From IMG/VR virus record IMGVR_UViG_3300028377_000007, positions 23,041-87,040 of that record: 64,000 nucleotides of DNA. The stretch is one strand, 5' to 3'. Under the pieces are notes generated by a model. The model ran no database searches and was not told where the DNA came from. It was given only the letters and a program-made list of their open reading frames with translations. Source of the DNA: a virus. Positions 41,511-47,386 of the stretch are shown here, piece after piece (position 1 is the stretch's first letter; every line of letters starts with the position of its first letter). The position numbers and the translations under genes are program-made.

Positions 41511-41551
41511 GTGAACTACCCACCCACGCCAGAGGCGATGGGATGGGCTTC
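41511..41551 (-). mobile_element. IS200/IS605-type right end (hairpin and TTCAC)
   Basis: On the minus strand GAAGCCCATCCC is followed by an imperfect GC-rich hairpin (ATCGCC/GGCGTGGG) and ends GGTAGTTCAC. This matches the typical right-end hairpin of IS200/IS605 elements and of TnpB guide RNAs, where the element ends just after TTCAC. No tnpA or tnpB remains; an HNH gene lies where the transposon genes would be. Confidence 0.6.
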
Positions 41552-41619
41552 GGGTTTCATAGAGTGTGCGTTATTACTAACGTCTAATTTCCTCTCCACC
41601 TTTGTATAGTAGATAGTTC

Positions 41620-42189
41620 CTACCTACTCAATCTATTTTCATAGATTAATTTTATATATTTCAGAAAATCTTCTTCTAAATGATTTTTCTTCATTAGGTT
41701 TATGTCTATGTGAACCCATTGAAGATTCTCTATTCTATTATGTTGTTCTGCATCTACAGATAGTGGTATTTTATGGTCAATACTCGCATTCAAACCTATT
41801 GTTAATATCAATCCAGTGTAAGCACATTTATATTCTTGTTTTTCAAGAAGTTCTTTTAATTCTCCACTTCTTTTCATTGTACCTAAATGGTGTTTAGATG
41901 CATATCCAAACCAATGCCTCTCACATAACCCATTGCTATTTTTTAATCTTTTTGTATTGCAATTTCTACAAAGTCCATTTTTTAACCTATTTAATGTTAA
42001 TTCTTTAGCTCTTGTTATATTATTAACTCTGTATTTATCACCTCTTTTTTCTCTATAATCTTTACTTATTAAATTTACACAAGATTTACATCTACCGTCA
42101 AAACCGTCTGCGGATTTTTTACTATGTGCAAAGTTATCGTTGTTTAACAACAGTTTCTTTCTGCACTTATAACATACTTTATTCTCCAT
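41620..42189 (-). CDS. HNH homing-type endonuclease
   Basis: 189 residues. N-terminal zinc-binding pairs CYKCRKKLLL and RCKSCVNLISKDY, then a second set CRNCNTKR, and the HNH region YKCAYTGLILTIGLNASIDH, KIPLSVDAEQHNRIENLQWV near residue 130-165. This is the domain order of phage and intron-borne HNH nucleases. It lies between a promoter-like region and an IS605-type right end, so it is probably part of a selfish element. Confidence 0.75.
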   Translation of the reverse strand: MENKVCYKCRKKLLLNNDNFAHSKKSADGFDGRCKSCVNLISKDYREKRGDKYRVNNITRAKELTLNRLKNGLCRNCNTKRLKNSNGLCERHWFGYASKHHLGTMKRSGELKELLEKQEYKCAYTGLILTIGLNASIDHKIPLSVDAEQHNRIENLQWVHIDINLMKKNHLEEDFLKYIKLIYENRLSR

Positions 42190-42381
42190 ATTCCGTGTAT
42201 TAGATTACATATACTGTTATACAAAAATCATACCAAATCATCTATTCCTGACGATATTCAAATTGATATGTCCGAAATATTGTTTTCACTCTATTATTAA
42301 ATAGTCTAGTATTTTGTAAAGATACACATTTTTATACGAATTGTCAAGTATTTTGTAAATATATTTTAAGTCAATGGTAAT
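42190..42381 (-). promoter_or_regulatory. Gene-free leader of the HNH gene with promoter-like sequence
   Basis: TTGACA (42347-42342), a 17-base spacer and TATCTT (42324-42319) form a good promoter match, giving a leader of about 125 bases ahead of the HNH gene. The leader has no ORF. It may be the left part of the same element. Confidence 0.5.
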
Positions 42382-42618
42382 TTAACTACATTTGTCGCTT
42401 ACATCCCATCCACGCAAAAGCGATGAATGGGTTTTACGCTCCGTTTTATAAAAAGTTCCATTGTTACATTTTGTACAATGCCATTCATGATAAATTGGTT
42501 TCTCTTTTTGAAGTTTATCCCATTTTTTTTCTAATTTTTCTCTTCTAAAAAGGCGACTTTCAAATCCTCCCTCAGTTTGTTCGACGATTACTGGAAATTC
42601 TTTTTTTATCATTTTCAT
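42382..42618 (-). CDS. Small protein with CxxC motif, 78 aa
   Basis: 78 residues, basic, with HEWHCTKCNNGTFYKTERK as a possible half zinc finger and a final DKCS. No family recognised. Confidence 0.45.
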   Translation of the reverse strand: MKMIKKEFPVIVEQTEGGFESRLFRREKLEKKWDKLQKEKPIYHEWHCTKCNNGTFYKTERKTHSSLLRGWDVSDKCS

Positions 42619-42644
42619 TATTCAATGTATACTACATCTTCATT

Positions 42645-42688
42645 AAAAAAGCCCCCATCATAAAAATACTTTAATTATGAAAGGGGCT
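42645..42688 (-). terminator. Intrinsic terminator after the 42702-42836 ORF
   Basis: AGCCCC and GGGGCT pair around a loop with an inner TCATAA/TTATGA pairing, followed by six T on the minus strand. Confidence 0.65.
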
Positions 42689-42701
42689 AATCGACTAGTA
42701 A

Positions 42702-42836
42702 CTACTCAGACTTATTAGACTCTTTTCTATCTTCTGCACTATAACTCGCATTATAACCAGATCTTGCGCTTGTGATATAAGTAGACAATGATTTTGAAGT
42801 TCCATCAATAGAGCTAGAATTTGTTCCAAACGTCAT
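42702..42836 (-). CDS. Serine-rich small protein, 44 aa
   Basis: MTFGTNSSSIDGTSKSLSTY, then alternating S, Y and charged residues, 44 codons ending in TAG. A terminator follows directly. Composition suggests a flexible protein. No family recognised. Confidence 0.4.
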   Translation of the reverse strand: MTFGTNSSSIDGTSKSLSTYITSARSGYNASYSAEDRKESNKSE

Positions 42837-42842
42837 ACTCTT

Positions 42843-43175
42843 TCAGTTGTCAACCCTTGAATAGAAGGCTAGCTTTTCAAGCTGACTCCCCACCTTTCTC
42901 TCTAGCCAGTCGTCGTGGGGTCGTTGGCCTTTAGCGTTAGCGGGGATTACTTTGAATCGCGCTCCTGCGGCTTTGTCTTCATCGCCGCCGAAAGTGAATT
43001 GAAGGCCGCTCGATCTGGATAGGTCGTCCACTTCGCAGATTCCCCAAGTCCAGCGGTCGGCATTATCAGGTTCATTGAGAGTCATCATCTCGCATTCCGC
43101 CTTCATCAGTTCGATGAGCGCGGCTTTGAATCGTGGCGTGATTTTGATTTCTTCGGTGTCGTATTGTGCTTTCAT
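42843..43175 (-). CDS. Hypothetical protein from a GC-rich island, 110 aa
   Basis: 110 residues encoded with GC-rich codons unlike the surrounding phage genes. The sequence (FKAALIELMKAECEMMTL, WTWGICEVDDLSRSSGLQF, GDEDKAAGARFKVIP) looks like a well-behaved globular protein. No family recognised. It was probably acquired recently from a different source. Confidence 0.5.
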   Translation of the reverse strand: MKAQYDTEEIKITPRFKAALIELMKAECEMMTLNEPDNADRWTWGICEVDDLSRSSGLQFTFGGDEDKAAGARFKVIPANAKGQRPHDDWLERKVGSQLEKLAFYSRVDN

Positions 43176-43284
43176 AATTTTTCAGTTTGTTCGGGACTAA
43201 CTGCGCGTCCCAGCAAGAGTACCGGTGTTATTTTTTCTATCTCAGTTTTATTTTTTTCATATTATTTTTTAGGTTAAAATTTAT

Positions 43285-43357
43285 TGGAGTCCCGTAACGG
43301 AATCTAACCGTGTATCAAGGGTTGCAACCTTGCGCATAAACATTCTGCCAACGAGAC
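43285..43357 (-). tRNA. tRNA-Cys (GCA)
   Basis: G1-C72 pair, discriminator U and encoded CCA. Anticodon loop TTGCAAC in the stem CAAGG/CCTTG. Last gene of the array in the direction of transcription. Confidence 0.85.
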
Positions 43358-43361
43358 TTAA

Positions 43362-43648
43362 AAACTAGCTTGAGATTAAAGCTTTATAAGTAAGATCTTT
43401 AAAAAGATTATTGTTTCCTTTCTTATCCACGGATTTTAGCCCGTATCCTTACACGACTGCCTTTTTAAACTTGTGGCGTTTCAAGCATATCTAAGACTAT
43501 TCTACCGTTTTTATTCTCCGTTAAAGCCGCTAAACCCTAACGAATTTTACTCCACGATAAAACTAAGATTCCTTGTGAGAATACTTAGCACCAAATTCCC
43601 TTTCGAGTGTGGCATTAAGCCGCTTTCATCTTAGATTGGACGAGATTT
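43362..43648 (-). ncRNA. 3' part of a large structured RNA (GOLLD/ROOL-like candidate)
   Basis: No ORF. The base composition is less AT-rich than the genome. Hairpins read on the minus strand: GGC-TTAAT-GCC, CTC-GAAA-GGG (GNRA loop), TAAGTATTC/GAATCTTA, CGTTA/TAACG and ACGG/CCGT. It lies between the suppressor tRNA and tRNA-Cys. It may be one RNA with 43730-44205. Confidence 0.4.
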
Positions 43649-43650
43649 TT

Positions 43651-43722
43651 ACATAATAATTGGGATTGAACCAATATACTATTCCTTTAGATGGAATTGC
43701 TATACCATTTAGCTATATTATT
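43651..43722 (-). tRNA. Amber suppressor tRNA (CTA)
   Basis: Complete cloverleaf: D stem GCTA/TAGC, anticodon stem ATTCC/GGAAT with loop ATCTAAA (anticodon CUA, reads UAG), T arm ATTGG-TTCAATC-CCAAT. Position 1-72 is a mismatch (A-G) and CCA is not encoded. It sits inside the structured RNA region. Confidence 0.8.
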
Positions 43723-43728
43723 TTTTCC

Positions 43729-43845
43729 CTACTGAATGGTACTCGTCCAATCGCTTTCTTCCCTTTTGGAGAAAACTATACGATACCGCCCATTATCCTC
43801 TTCTTGCCGAAGTTTAGACCATACTTCACGAAAATTTCTTTCCAT
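43729..43845 (-). CDS. Possible 38-aa ORF inside the structured RNA region
   Basis: MERNFREVWSKLRQEEDNGR and 18 more residues, ending in TAG just before the suppressor tRNA. The composition is protein-like, but the same bases form hairpins, and the region has several other open short frames. More likely chance than a gene. Confidence 0.2.
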   Translation of the reverse strand: MERNFREVWSKLRQEEDNGRYRIVFSKREESDWTSTIQ

Positions 43846-44205
43846 TTGTATTACCAAGAACCATTTACCTGCAAAGTTTACAGAACTTGATTACCGTTAA
43901 TTGATGCTATCTACTTATTTTGCATCCCTTAGAAATTTGCGGTTTCGCGACTCTCACCGTTGGCCTGAGTCTTAGGATAAATAAATAACTACTTCTATTT
44001 CCATAAAAGTTTAGCTTTTCAGCTTCACAATCTTGGCTTGCGTAAATAACCTTTGGTTTATGACTTCCAAGGCGATAAAGTGTAGGCTTTATCTTTCCGA
44101 TACTCTCATACCGCCATTTTCCTCCACAACTTTGTTTGTTGCTTCAATGGTGGATCTCACGCGACCCGTTTAAAACTGTTAAAGAACAAAATCCTCTTTT
44201 GAAGA
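43730..44205 (-). ncRNA. 5' part of a large structured RNA (GOLLD/ROOL-like candidate)
   Basis: About 475 bases without a convincing gene but with many perfect local stems. Examples are GATAAAG/CTTTATC (44074-44093), AGCT-GAAA-AGCT with a GNRA loop (44013-44024), GACTC/GAGTC, GCG-AAAC-CGC, GATGC/GCATC, CAAC/GTTG and GAAGT/ACTTC. It follows a promoter-like box and an rrn-type boxA, and leads into the suppressor tRNA. GOLLD and ROOL are giant phage RNAs found beside tRNA genes, GOLLD sometimes with a tRNA inside, which fits this position. Confidence 0.45.
44176..44187 (-). promoter_or_regulatory. boxA-like antitermination site
   Basis: GTTCTTTAACAG on the minus strand is close to the E. coli rrn boxA (TGCTCTTTAACA). 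It lies about 50 bases after the promoter-like box at 44239 and ahead of the long untranslated RNA. Confidence 0.55.
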
Positions 44206-44238
44206 TTATGATAATGACTATGACGTTTTTTTTTGCAA

Positions 44239-44262
44239 AGTCAATGCTTTTTTTGAAAAATT
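44239..44262 (-). promoter_or_regulatory. Promoter-like box of the structured RNA/tRNA unit
   Basis: TTGACT (44244-44239) is followed downstream by TTGC and a nine-A tract. The upstream AAATTTTTCAAAAAA block matches the one near 13572. The most likely start of the unit that includes the structured RNA, the suppressor tRNA and tRNA-Cys. Confidence 0.5.
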
Positions 44263-44275
44263 TGTTTTTTTAAAA

Positions 44276-44350
44276 TGGGGCGACTAACGGGGATTGAACC
44301 CGTACTCCAATCGTCACAGGATTGTACTCTACCTTTGAGTTATAGCCGCC
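44276..44350 (-). tRNA. tRNA-His (GTG)
   Basis: Anticodon loop CTGTGAC in CAATC/GATTG. The extra G-1 opposite C73, typical for tRNA-His, is encoded, and CCA is encoded. Confidence 0.88.
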
Positions 44351-44355
44351 ATAAA

Positions 44356-44431
44356 TGGTAGTCCCAACAGAACTTGAATCTGTATCTTCCGATTATCGGT
44401 CGGATGCTCTAACCATTTGAGCTATAGGACT
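44356..44431 (-). tRNA. tRNA-Ile (GAT)
   Basis: Stem TCCGA/TCGGA with loop CCGATAA; position 33 is C rather than U. T arm ACAGA-TTCAAGT-TCTGT, CCA encoded. Confidence 0.8.
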
Positions 44432-44455
44432 ATATTAAAACCATTGCTATAATCG

Positions 44456-44467
44456 GCCAAATGTCAA
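44456..44467 (-). promoter_or_regulatory. Possible promoter before tRNA-Ile
   Basis: TTGACA (44467-44462) lies 30 bases before the tRNA-Ile 5' end, with TATAGC in between. A similar TTGACA/TATAGCAA pair occurs before tRNA-Glu near 45735. Confidence 0.35.
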
Positions 44468-44493
44468 TAAAAAAACCCTTTTTGGCCACTTAT

Positions 44494-44526
44494 AAAAAAA
44501 TAACGGGAAAGATATCTCGTCTTTCT
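44494..44526 (-). terminator. Probable terminator after tRNA-Val
   Basis: GAAAGA/TCTTTC stem, then CCGTTATTTTTTT on the minus strand, 43 bases past tRNA-Val. It would divide the array into more than one transcription unit. Confidence 0.45.
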
Positions 44527-44568
44527 CAAAGTTTGTCCTTTTAACAAACACTTGTGTCCGCTATATAA

Positions 44569-44645
44569 TGGTAGGCGATGTAGGATTCAAACCTACGGCT
44601 TCTTCCGTGTAAAGGAAACACTCTAATCAACTGAGTTAATCGCCC
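44569..44645 (-). tRNA. tRNA-Val (TAC)
   Basis: Stem TTTCC/GGAAG with loop TTTACAC. T arm GTAGG-TTTGAAT-CCTAC. CCA encoded. Confidence 0.88.
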
Positions 44646-44657
44646 ATAAATATTGAT

Positions 44658-44749
44658 TGGCGGATAGTGCGGGATTCGAACTCGCGGGGGCTTTTAAACC
44701 CCATTTCTTTAGCAAAGAAACGCCTTAAACCTAACTCAGCCAACTATCC
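44658..44749 (-). tRNA. tRNA-Ser (GCT)
   Basis: Stem TTTCT/AGAAA with loop TTGCTAA, long class II variable arm (GGGG/CCCC), discriminator G and encoded CCA. Confidence 0.9.
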
Positions 44750-44757
44750 ATTTATAT

Positions 44758-44831
44758 TGGTGCAACTAGAGAGAATCGAACTCTCATACTAGACTTGGCA
44801 AGCCCATATCATGCCTTTAGATCATAGTTGC
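44758..44831 (-). tRNA. tRNA-Gly (GCC)
   Basis: Loop TTGCCAA; acceptor GCAACTA/TAGTTGC; T arm GAGAG-TTCGATT-CTCTC; CCA encoded. Confidence 0.88.
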
Positions 44832-44837
44832 AAATTT

Positions 44838-44922
44838 TGGTGCGGATAAAGAGATTTGAACTCTTACGCCTTTCGACAATAGCTTTTGAAACTATCATGG
44901 CTACCAATTACATCATATCCGC
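44838..44922 (-). tRNA. tRNA-Leu (CAA)
   Basis: Stem ATAGT/GCTAT with loop TTCAAAA, extended variable arm (TGTCGAAAGGCGT), CCA encoded. Confidence 0.88.
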
Positions 44923-44926
44923 AAAA

Positions 44927-45004
44927 TGGAGCAAGATAGGGATTAGGAACCCCTAACGCTCACTTGGAAGGCGAGAACTTTTAACCTATTTAAGCTAATC
45001 TTGC
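44927..45004 (-). tRNA. tRNA-Gly (TCC), copy 1
   Basis: Stem CTCGC/GTGAG with loop CTTCCAA; the T loop TTCCTAAT region is slightly irregular; CCA encoded. Confidence 0.8.
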
Positions 45005-45011
45005 ATAAAAA

Positions 45012-45103
45012 TGGCGGAGAGTGTAGGATTCGAACCCACGGAGGCTTTTACACCCCTTTTGTTTTCAAGACAAACGCAATAACCCAGACTCTGCCAACTC
45101 TCC
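45012..45103 (-). tRNA. tRNA-Ser (TGA)
   Basis: Stem TTTGT/ACAAA with loop CTTGAAA, long variable arm, T loop TTCGAAT, CCA encoded. Confidence 0.9.
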
Positions 45104-45251
45104 AGATATACCCATATAAACCGCCGTTTACTAAACCCAAGGGTTGTGAGCTTGGATTACTTCTTTCAATAGTGCAATTACCCATACCCGAACGCATATC
45201 CTTGATTCGGAACCGAAATTTTTATTAAATTAATTATTTATATTTTTTTTC
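45104..45251 (-). other. Gene-free spacer with stem-loops in the tRNA array
   Basis: No tRNA cloverleaf or ORF. It contains TTCGG-TT-CCGAA, CCAAG/CTTGG and GGAT/ATCC stems on the minus strand. It may be a decayed tRNA or a separate small RNA. Confidence 0.35.
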
Positions 45252-45338
45252 TGGTCGATGCGGCGAGAATCCAACTCGCACTCTTTTTACGGAACCAGAG
45301 CCTAAATCTGGCGGGTCTAGCAATTCCCCCACGCACCG
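45252..45338 (-). tRNA. tRNA-Leu (TAG)
   Basis: Acceptor CGGTGCG/CGCATCG, stem CCAGA/TCTGG with loop TTTAGGC, long variable arm, CCA encoded. Confidence 0.88.
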
Positions 45339-45435
45339 CTTTCTATTTTAAATCAAAGCCTTTTTCTTCGTTTAATTTAATCCACAAAAAATAGTCTGTT
45401 TCGCTAATAGCAAGCTTTAAAGTTTGTTTTTTTGT

Positions 45436-45511
45436 TGGTGCTTGCTATGGGATTCGAACCCATAAACCTCGCATTTTAAGTGCGATCCATAAACCGTTCT
45501 GGTAAGCAAGC
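45436..45511 (-). tRNA. tRNA-Leu-like (TAA) with short variable loop
   Basis: Acceptor GCTTGCT/AGCAAGC and stem TCGCA/TGCGA with loop CTTAAAA (anticodon TAA, UUA codon). The variable loop is only GGTTT, so it lacks the long arm expected for leucine tRNA. CCA encoded. Identity by anticodon only. Confidence 0.75.
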
Positions 45512-45518
45512 TTATATA

Positions 45519-45595
45519 TGGTGTATTAGCCGAGAATCGAACTCGGAACATTTTGCTTGGAAGGCAAACACTCTACCTAATTGAGTTACTAATAC
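45519..45595 (-). tRNA. tRNA-Gly (TCC), copy 2
   Basis: Acceptor GTATTAG/CTAATAC, stem TTTGC/GCAAA with loop CTTCCAA, CCA encoded. Its body differs from copy 1, so the pair is not a recent duplicate. Confidence 0.85.
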
Positions 45596-45623
45596 ATTGT
45601 TTTGTATTTATTATTACAAATTA

Positions 45624-45698
45624 TGGCGTTACAACGGAAATTCGAATTCCGATCCTATAGGTGAAAGCCATAGTGTCCTACCATTAGACGATTGTAAC
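45624..45698 (-). tRNA. tRNA-Glu (TTC)
   Basis: Acceptor GTTACAA/TTGTAAC, stem TATGG/CTATA with loop CTTTCAC, discriminator G and CCA encoded. A TTGACA box lies about 40 bases upstream. Confidence 0.88.
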
Positions 45699-45752
45699 AT
45701 ATTTATTAATTTTTAAAACTTGCTATACTTTTTATAACTTGTCAAGTTTTTT

Positions 45753-45828
45753 TGGCGGGATAGATTGGATTTGAACCAATAACGCCGAATTCTTCAGACT
45801 CGCGCTCTACCGTTGGAGCTACTATCCC
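45753..45828 (-). tRNA. tRNA-Phe (GAA)
   Basis: Acceptor GGGATAG/CTATCCC, stem CGAGT/ATTCG with loop CTGAAGA, CCA encoded. Confidence 0.88.
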
Positions 45829-45838
45829 ATTTTTTAAA

Positions 45839-45913
45839 TGGCTCTGGAGCAGGGAATCGAACCCCGTTCAATTGGTTAACAGCCAATCCGCTCAACCGTG
45901 TGCGTTCACCAGA
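45839..45913 (-). tRNA. tRNA-Asn (GTT)
   Basis: U1-A72 with discriminator G as usual for tRNA-Asn, anticodon loop CTGTTAA in TTGG/CCAA, CCA encoded. One T-T mismatch in the acceptor. Confidence 0.86.
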
Positions 45914-45920
45914 ACAAAAA

Positions 45921-45996
45921 TGGCGGGTATGAGGGGACTGGAACCCCAATTGGAAAAGTAGACAGCCTTCCGCATTACCATATATGCTGCATGCCC
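45921..45996 (-). tRNA. tRNA-Asp (GTC)
   Basis: Acceptor GGGCATG/CATACCC (one mismatch), loop CTGTCTA with a wobble-rich stem, CCA encoded. Confidence 0.75.
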
Positions 45997-46017
45997 AAAA
46001 TTTTAAAATAATTAAAC

Positions 46018-46078
46018 AAGAACAATAAACCTTTTTTCTATATACATTTCAATAAGAGAGTTTTGGTTTATTGTTTTA
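46018..46078 (-). other. 11-bp perfect stem-loop in the tRNA array
   Basis: AACAATAAACC and GGTTTATTGTT are exact complements around a 33-base loop. Too short and lacking tRNA arms, so another small structured RNA or processing signal. Confidence 0.45.
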
Positions 46079-46095
46079 AATTTTTTTTTAAAAAT

Positions 46096-46180
46096 TAATA
46101 ACACAAAGAAGAGTCATGTTATCTAGGATTACAAATCCCGTGCTTAGACCTTTAATATTTTTAAATACTTCTTGTGTTAA
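46096..46180 (-). other. tRNA-like stem-loop element, not a canonical tRNA
   Basis: A terminal stem of 11 pairs (AACACAAGAAG/CTTCTTTGTGTT, one bulge), longer than a tRNA acceptor, encloses a GGGAT/ATCCT hairpin. No T arm can be drawn. May be a decayed tRNA-Thr or a distinct small RNA. Confidence 0.4.
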
Positions 46181-46256
46181 TGGTGGGGGTAGACGGATTC
46201 GAACCGACTGCCAATTGGTTAAAAGCCAACTGCTCGACCACATGAGCTTTACCCCC
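46181..46256 (-). tRNA. tRNA-Lys (TTT)
   Basis: Acceptor GGGGGTA/TACCCCC, loop CTTTTAA in TTGG/CCAA, T loop TTCGAAT, CCA encoded. Confidence 0.9.
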
Positions 46257-46367
46257 TTTTATAATTAATCTGGCTGGAGAACCGAGATGAAAACTCCGTA
46301 ACATTTGTTTCGCCGCCCTTAAAACGGTCCCAGTTCTGCTTCTGGTTTGATTGTCGGTTTTTTTCGG

Positions 46368-46444
46368 TGGAGCCGCATGGGTAGATTTGAACTCCCGACC
46401 TTCTCTTTACAAGAGAGATGCTCTACCATCTGAGCTAATGCGGC
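46368..46444 (-). tRNA. tRNA-Thr (TGT)
   Basis: Acceptor GCCGCAT/ATGCGGC, loop CTTGTAA in TCTCT/AGAGA, T loop TTCAAAT, CCA encoded. Confidence 0.9.
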
Positions 46445-46452
46445 ATAATATT

Positions 46453-46528
46453 TGGTACTCCTATCGAGACTCTAACTCGAAACGCATTGTTCGTAGCAAT
46501 ACATGATATACAATTTCAACATAGGAGC
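46453..46528 (-). tRNA. tRNA-Arg (ACG)
   Basis: Loop CTACGAA in ATTG/CAAT, T arm TCGAG-TTAGAGT-CTCGA, CCA encoded. ACG is normally deaminated to ICG by TadA of the host. Confidence 0.85.
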
Positions 46529-46529
46529 T

Positions 46530-46606
46530 TGGTACGAACGGTGGGACTCGAACCCACATATATACAGCTTAGAAGGCTGTTGCCTCTCCAATTAGACTAC
46601 GCTCGC
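46530..46606 (-). tRNA. tRNA-Arg (TCT)
   Basis: Loop CTTCTAA in ACAGC/GCTGT, T arm GTGGG-TTCGAGT-CCCAC, CCA encoded. Confidence 0.9.
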
Positions 46607-46617
46607 ATAAAATAAAA

Positions 46618-46725
46618 AGCTCTCATAACTCTTGTACGCGCAATACCAAAAGGATATTAACGGAGCAAACATATCCGAGATTATAATTTGTTAAAAGTTT
46701 GTTGATTTCATACTCGATGAGCTTT
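46618..46725 (-). other. Stem-loop element in the tRNA array
   Basis: The ends pair as AAAAGCTCAT with ATGA(GA)GCTTTT, and an inner GGATA/TATCC hairpin is present. No tRNA arms. Same kind of element as at 46018, 46096 and 47130. Confidence 0.4.
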
Positions 46726-46801
46726 TGGCTGGTTAGACACGACTTGAACGCGCAACAAGAGGGTTTGGAAGCCTCTGCTCTACCAATTGAGCTACTAACC
46801 A
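46726..46801 (-). tRNA. tRNA-Trp (CCA)
   Basis: Acceptor TGGTTAG/CTAACCA, discriminator G as in bacterial tRNA-Trp, loop TTCCAAA with a C-C mismatch at 31-39, CCA encoded. Confidence 0.8.
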
Positions 46802-46810
46802 ATATAATAA

Positions 46811-46884
46811 TGGCAGATCTACCCCGATTTGAACGAGGACAAAATGGACCAAAACCATTTGTGCTACCATTACACTATAGATCT
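46811..46884 (-). tRNA. tRNA-Gln (TTG)
   Basis: Acceptor AGATCTA/TAGATCT, loop TTTTGGT in AATGG/CCATT, discriminator G and CCA encoded. Confidence 0.88.
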
Positions 46885-46892
46885 GTGAAAAT

Positions 46893-46970
46893 GGGTGCAG
46901 GAGCGGGATTCGAACACCGCGTCCTTCTGGTTATGAGCCAGATATCCTAGACCAGACTAGACCATCCTGC
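46893..46970 (-). tRNA. tRNA with CAT anticodon, copy 1 (Met or Ile2)
   Basis: Acceptor GCAGGA/TCCTGC, loop CTCATAA in TCTGG/CCAGA. It lacks the three G-C pairs of initiators. The encoded 3' end is ACCCA, one C more than CCA. Confidence 0.82.
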
Positions 46971-46971
46971 A

Positions 46972-47046
46972 TGGTAGTAACGGTATGATTCGAACATACA
47001 ACCTACTGTTAATGAGACAGTCGCACTTCCATTGTGCTACGCTACT
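46972..47046 (-). tRNA. tRNA with CAT anticodon, copy 2 (Met or Ile2)
   Basis: Acceptor AGTAGCG/CGTTACT, loop CTCATTA in CTGT/ACAG, CCA encoded. One of the two CAT tRNAs may be lysidine-modified to read AUA. Confidence 0.82.
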
Positions 47047-47049
47047 ATA

Positions 47050-47125
47050 TGGTGGAGCCAGACGGATTTGAACCGACGACATCTTGCTTGCAAAGCAAGC
47101 GCTCTTCCTACTGAGCTATGGCCCC
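47050..47125 (-). tRNA. tRNA-Ala (TGC)
   Basis: Acceptor GGGGCCA/TGGCTCC, loop TTTGCAA in CTTGC/GCAAG, CCA encoded. Confidence 0.9.
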
Positions 47126-47129
47126 ATAT

Positions 47130-47223
47130 TATCTAAAATACACCCACATCAAAAATATTTTACTATTTCTCGGACTTCGAACCCGATATAGTGTCCCGCT
47201 GAATTTATTTATACACATATTTT
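47130..47223 (-). other. Stem-loop element with 10-bp terminal stem
   Basis: ATCTAAAATA pairs with TATTTTAGAT at the ends; ACTAT/ATAGT and TCGG/CCGA form an inner arm with a T-loop-like GTTCGAAGT. Not a cloverleaf. Possibly a small structured RNA. Confidence 0.45.
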
Positions 47224-47228
47224 AGATA

Positions 47229-47305
47229 TGGTCGCCGTAGTAGGATTTGAACCTACGATCTTTTGCTCCCAAAGCAAACGCGATACCAAGCTACGCCATA
47301 CGACG
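47229..47305 (-). tRNA. tRNA-Pro (TGG)
   Basis: Acceptor CGTCGTA/TACGGCG, loop TTTGGGA in TTTGC/GCAAA, T arm GTAGG-TTCAAAT-CCTAC, CCA encoded. Confidence 0.9.
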
Positions 47306-47386
47306 ATAATAATTAACCCAAGTATAAATGCGAATATAACAGAAACGCCAATCTATAAGTCTTTCTGATCACACTGATTAATTAAA

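Noticed and set aside
43362-44205. A group I intron in the tRNA array
   Set aside because: I could not find the conserved core pairings, and the flanking sequence does not join into a tRNA or gene.
46096-46180. A second tRNA-Thr (TGT) at 46096-46180
   Set aside because: The terminal stem is too long and no T arm forms, so it is listed as a stem-loop element only.
46270-46345. A further tRNA near 46270-46345
   Set aside because: The 3' end TTCTCCAGCCA looks tRNA-like but no acceptor or consistent anticodon arm pairs; best seen as a degenerate tRNA or spacer.
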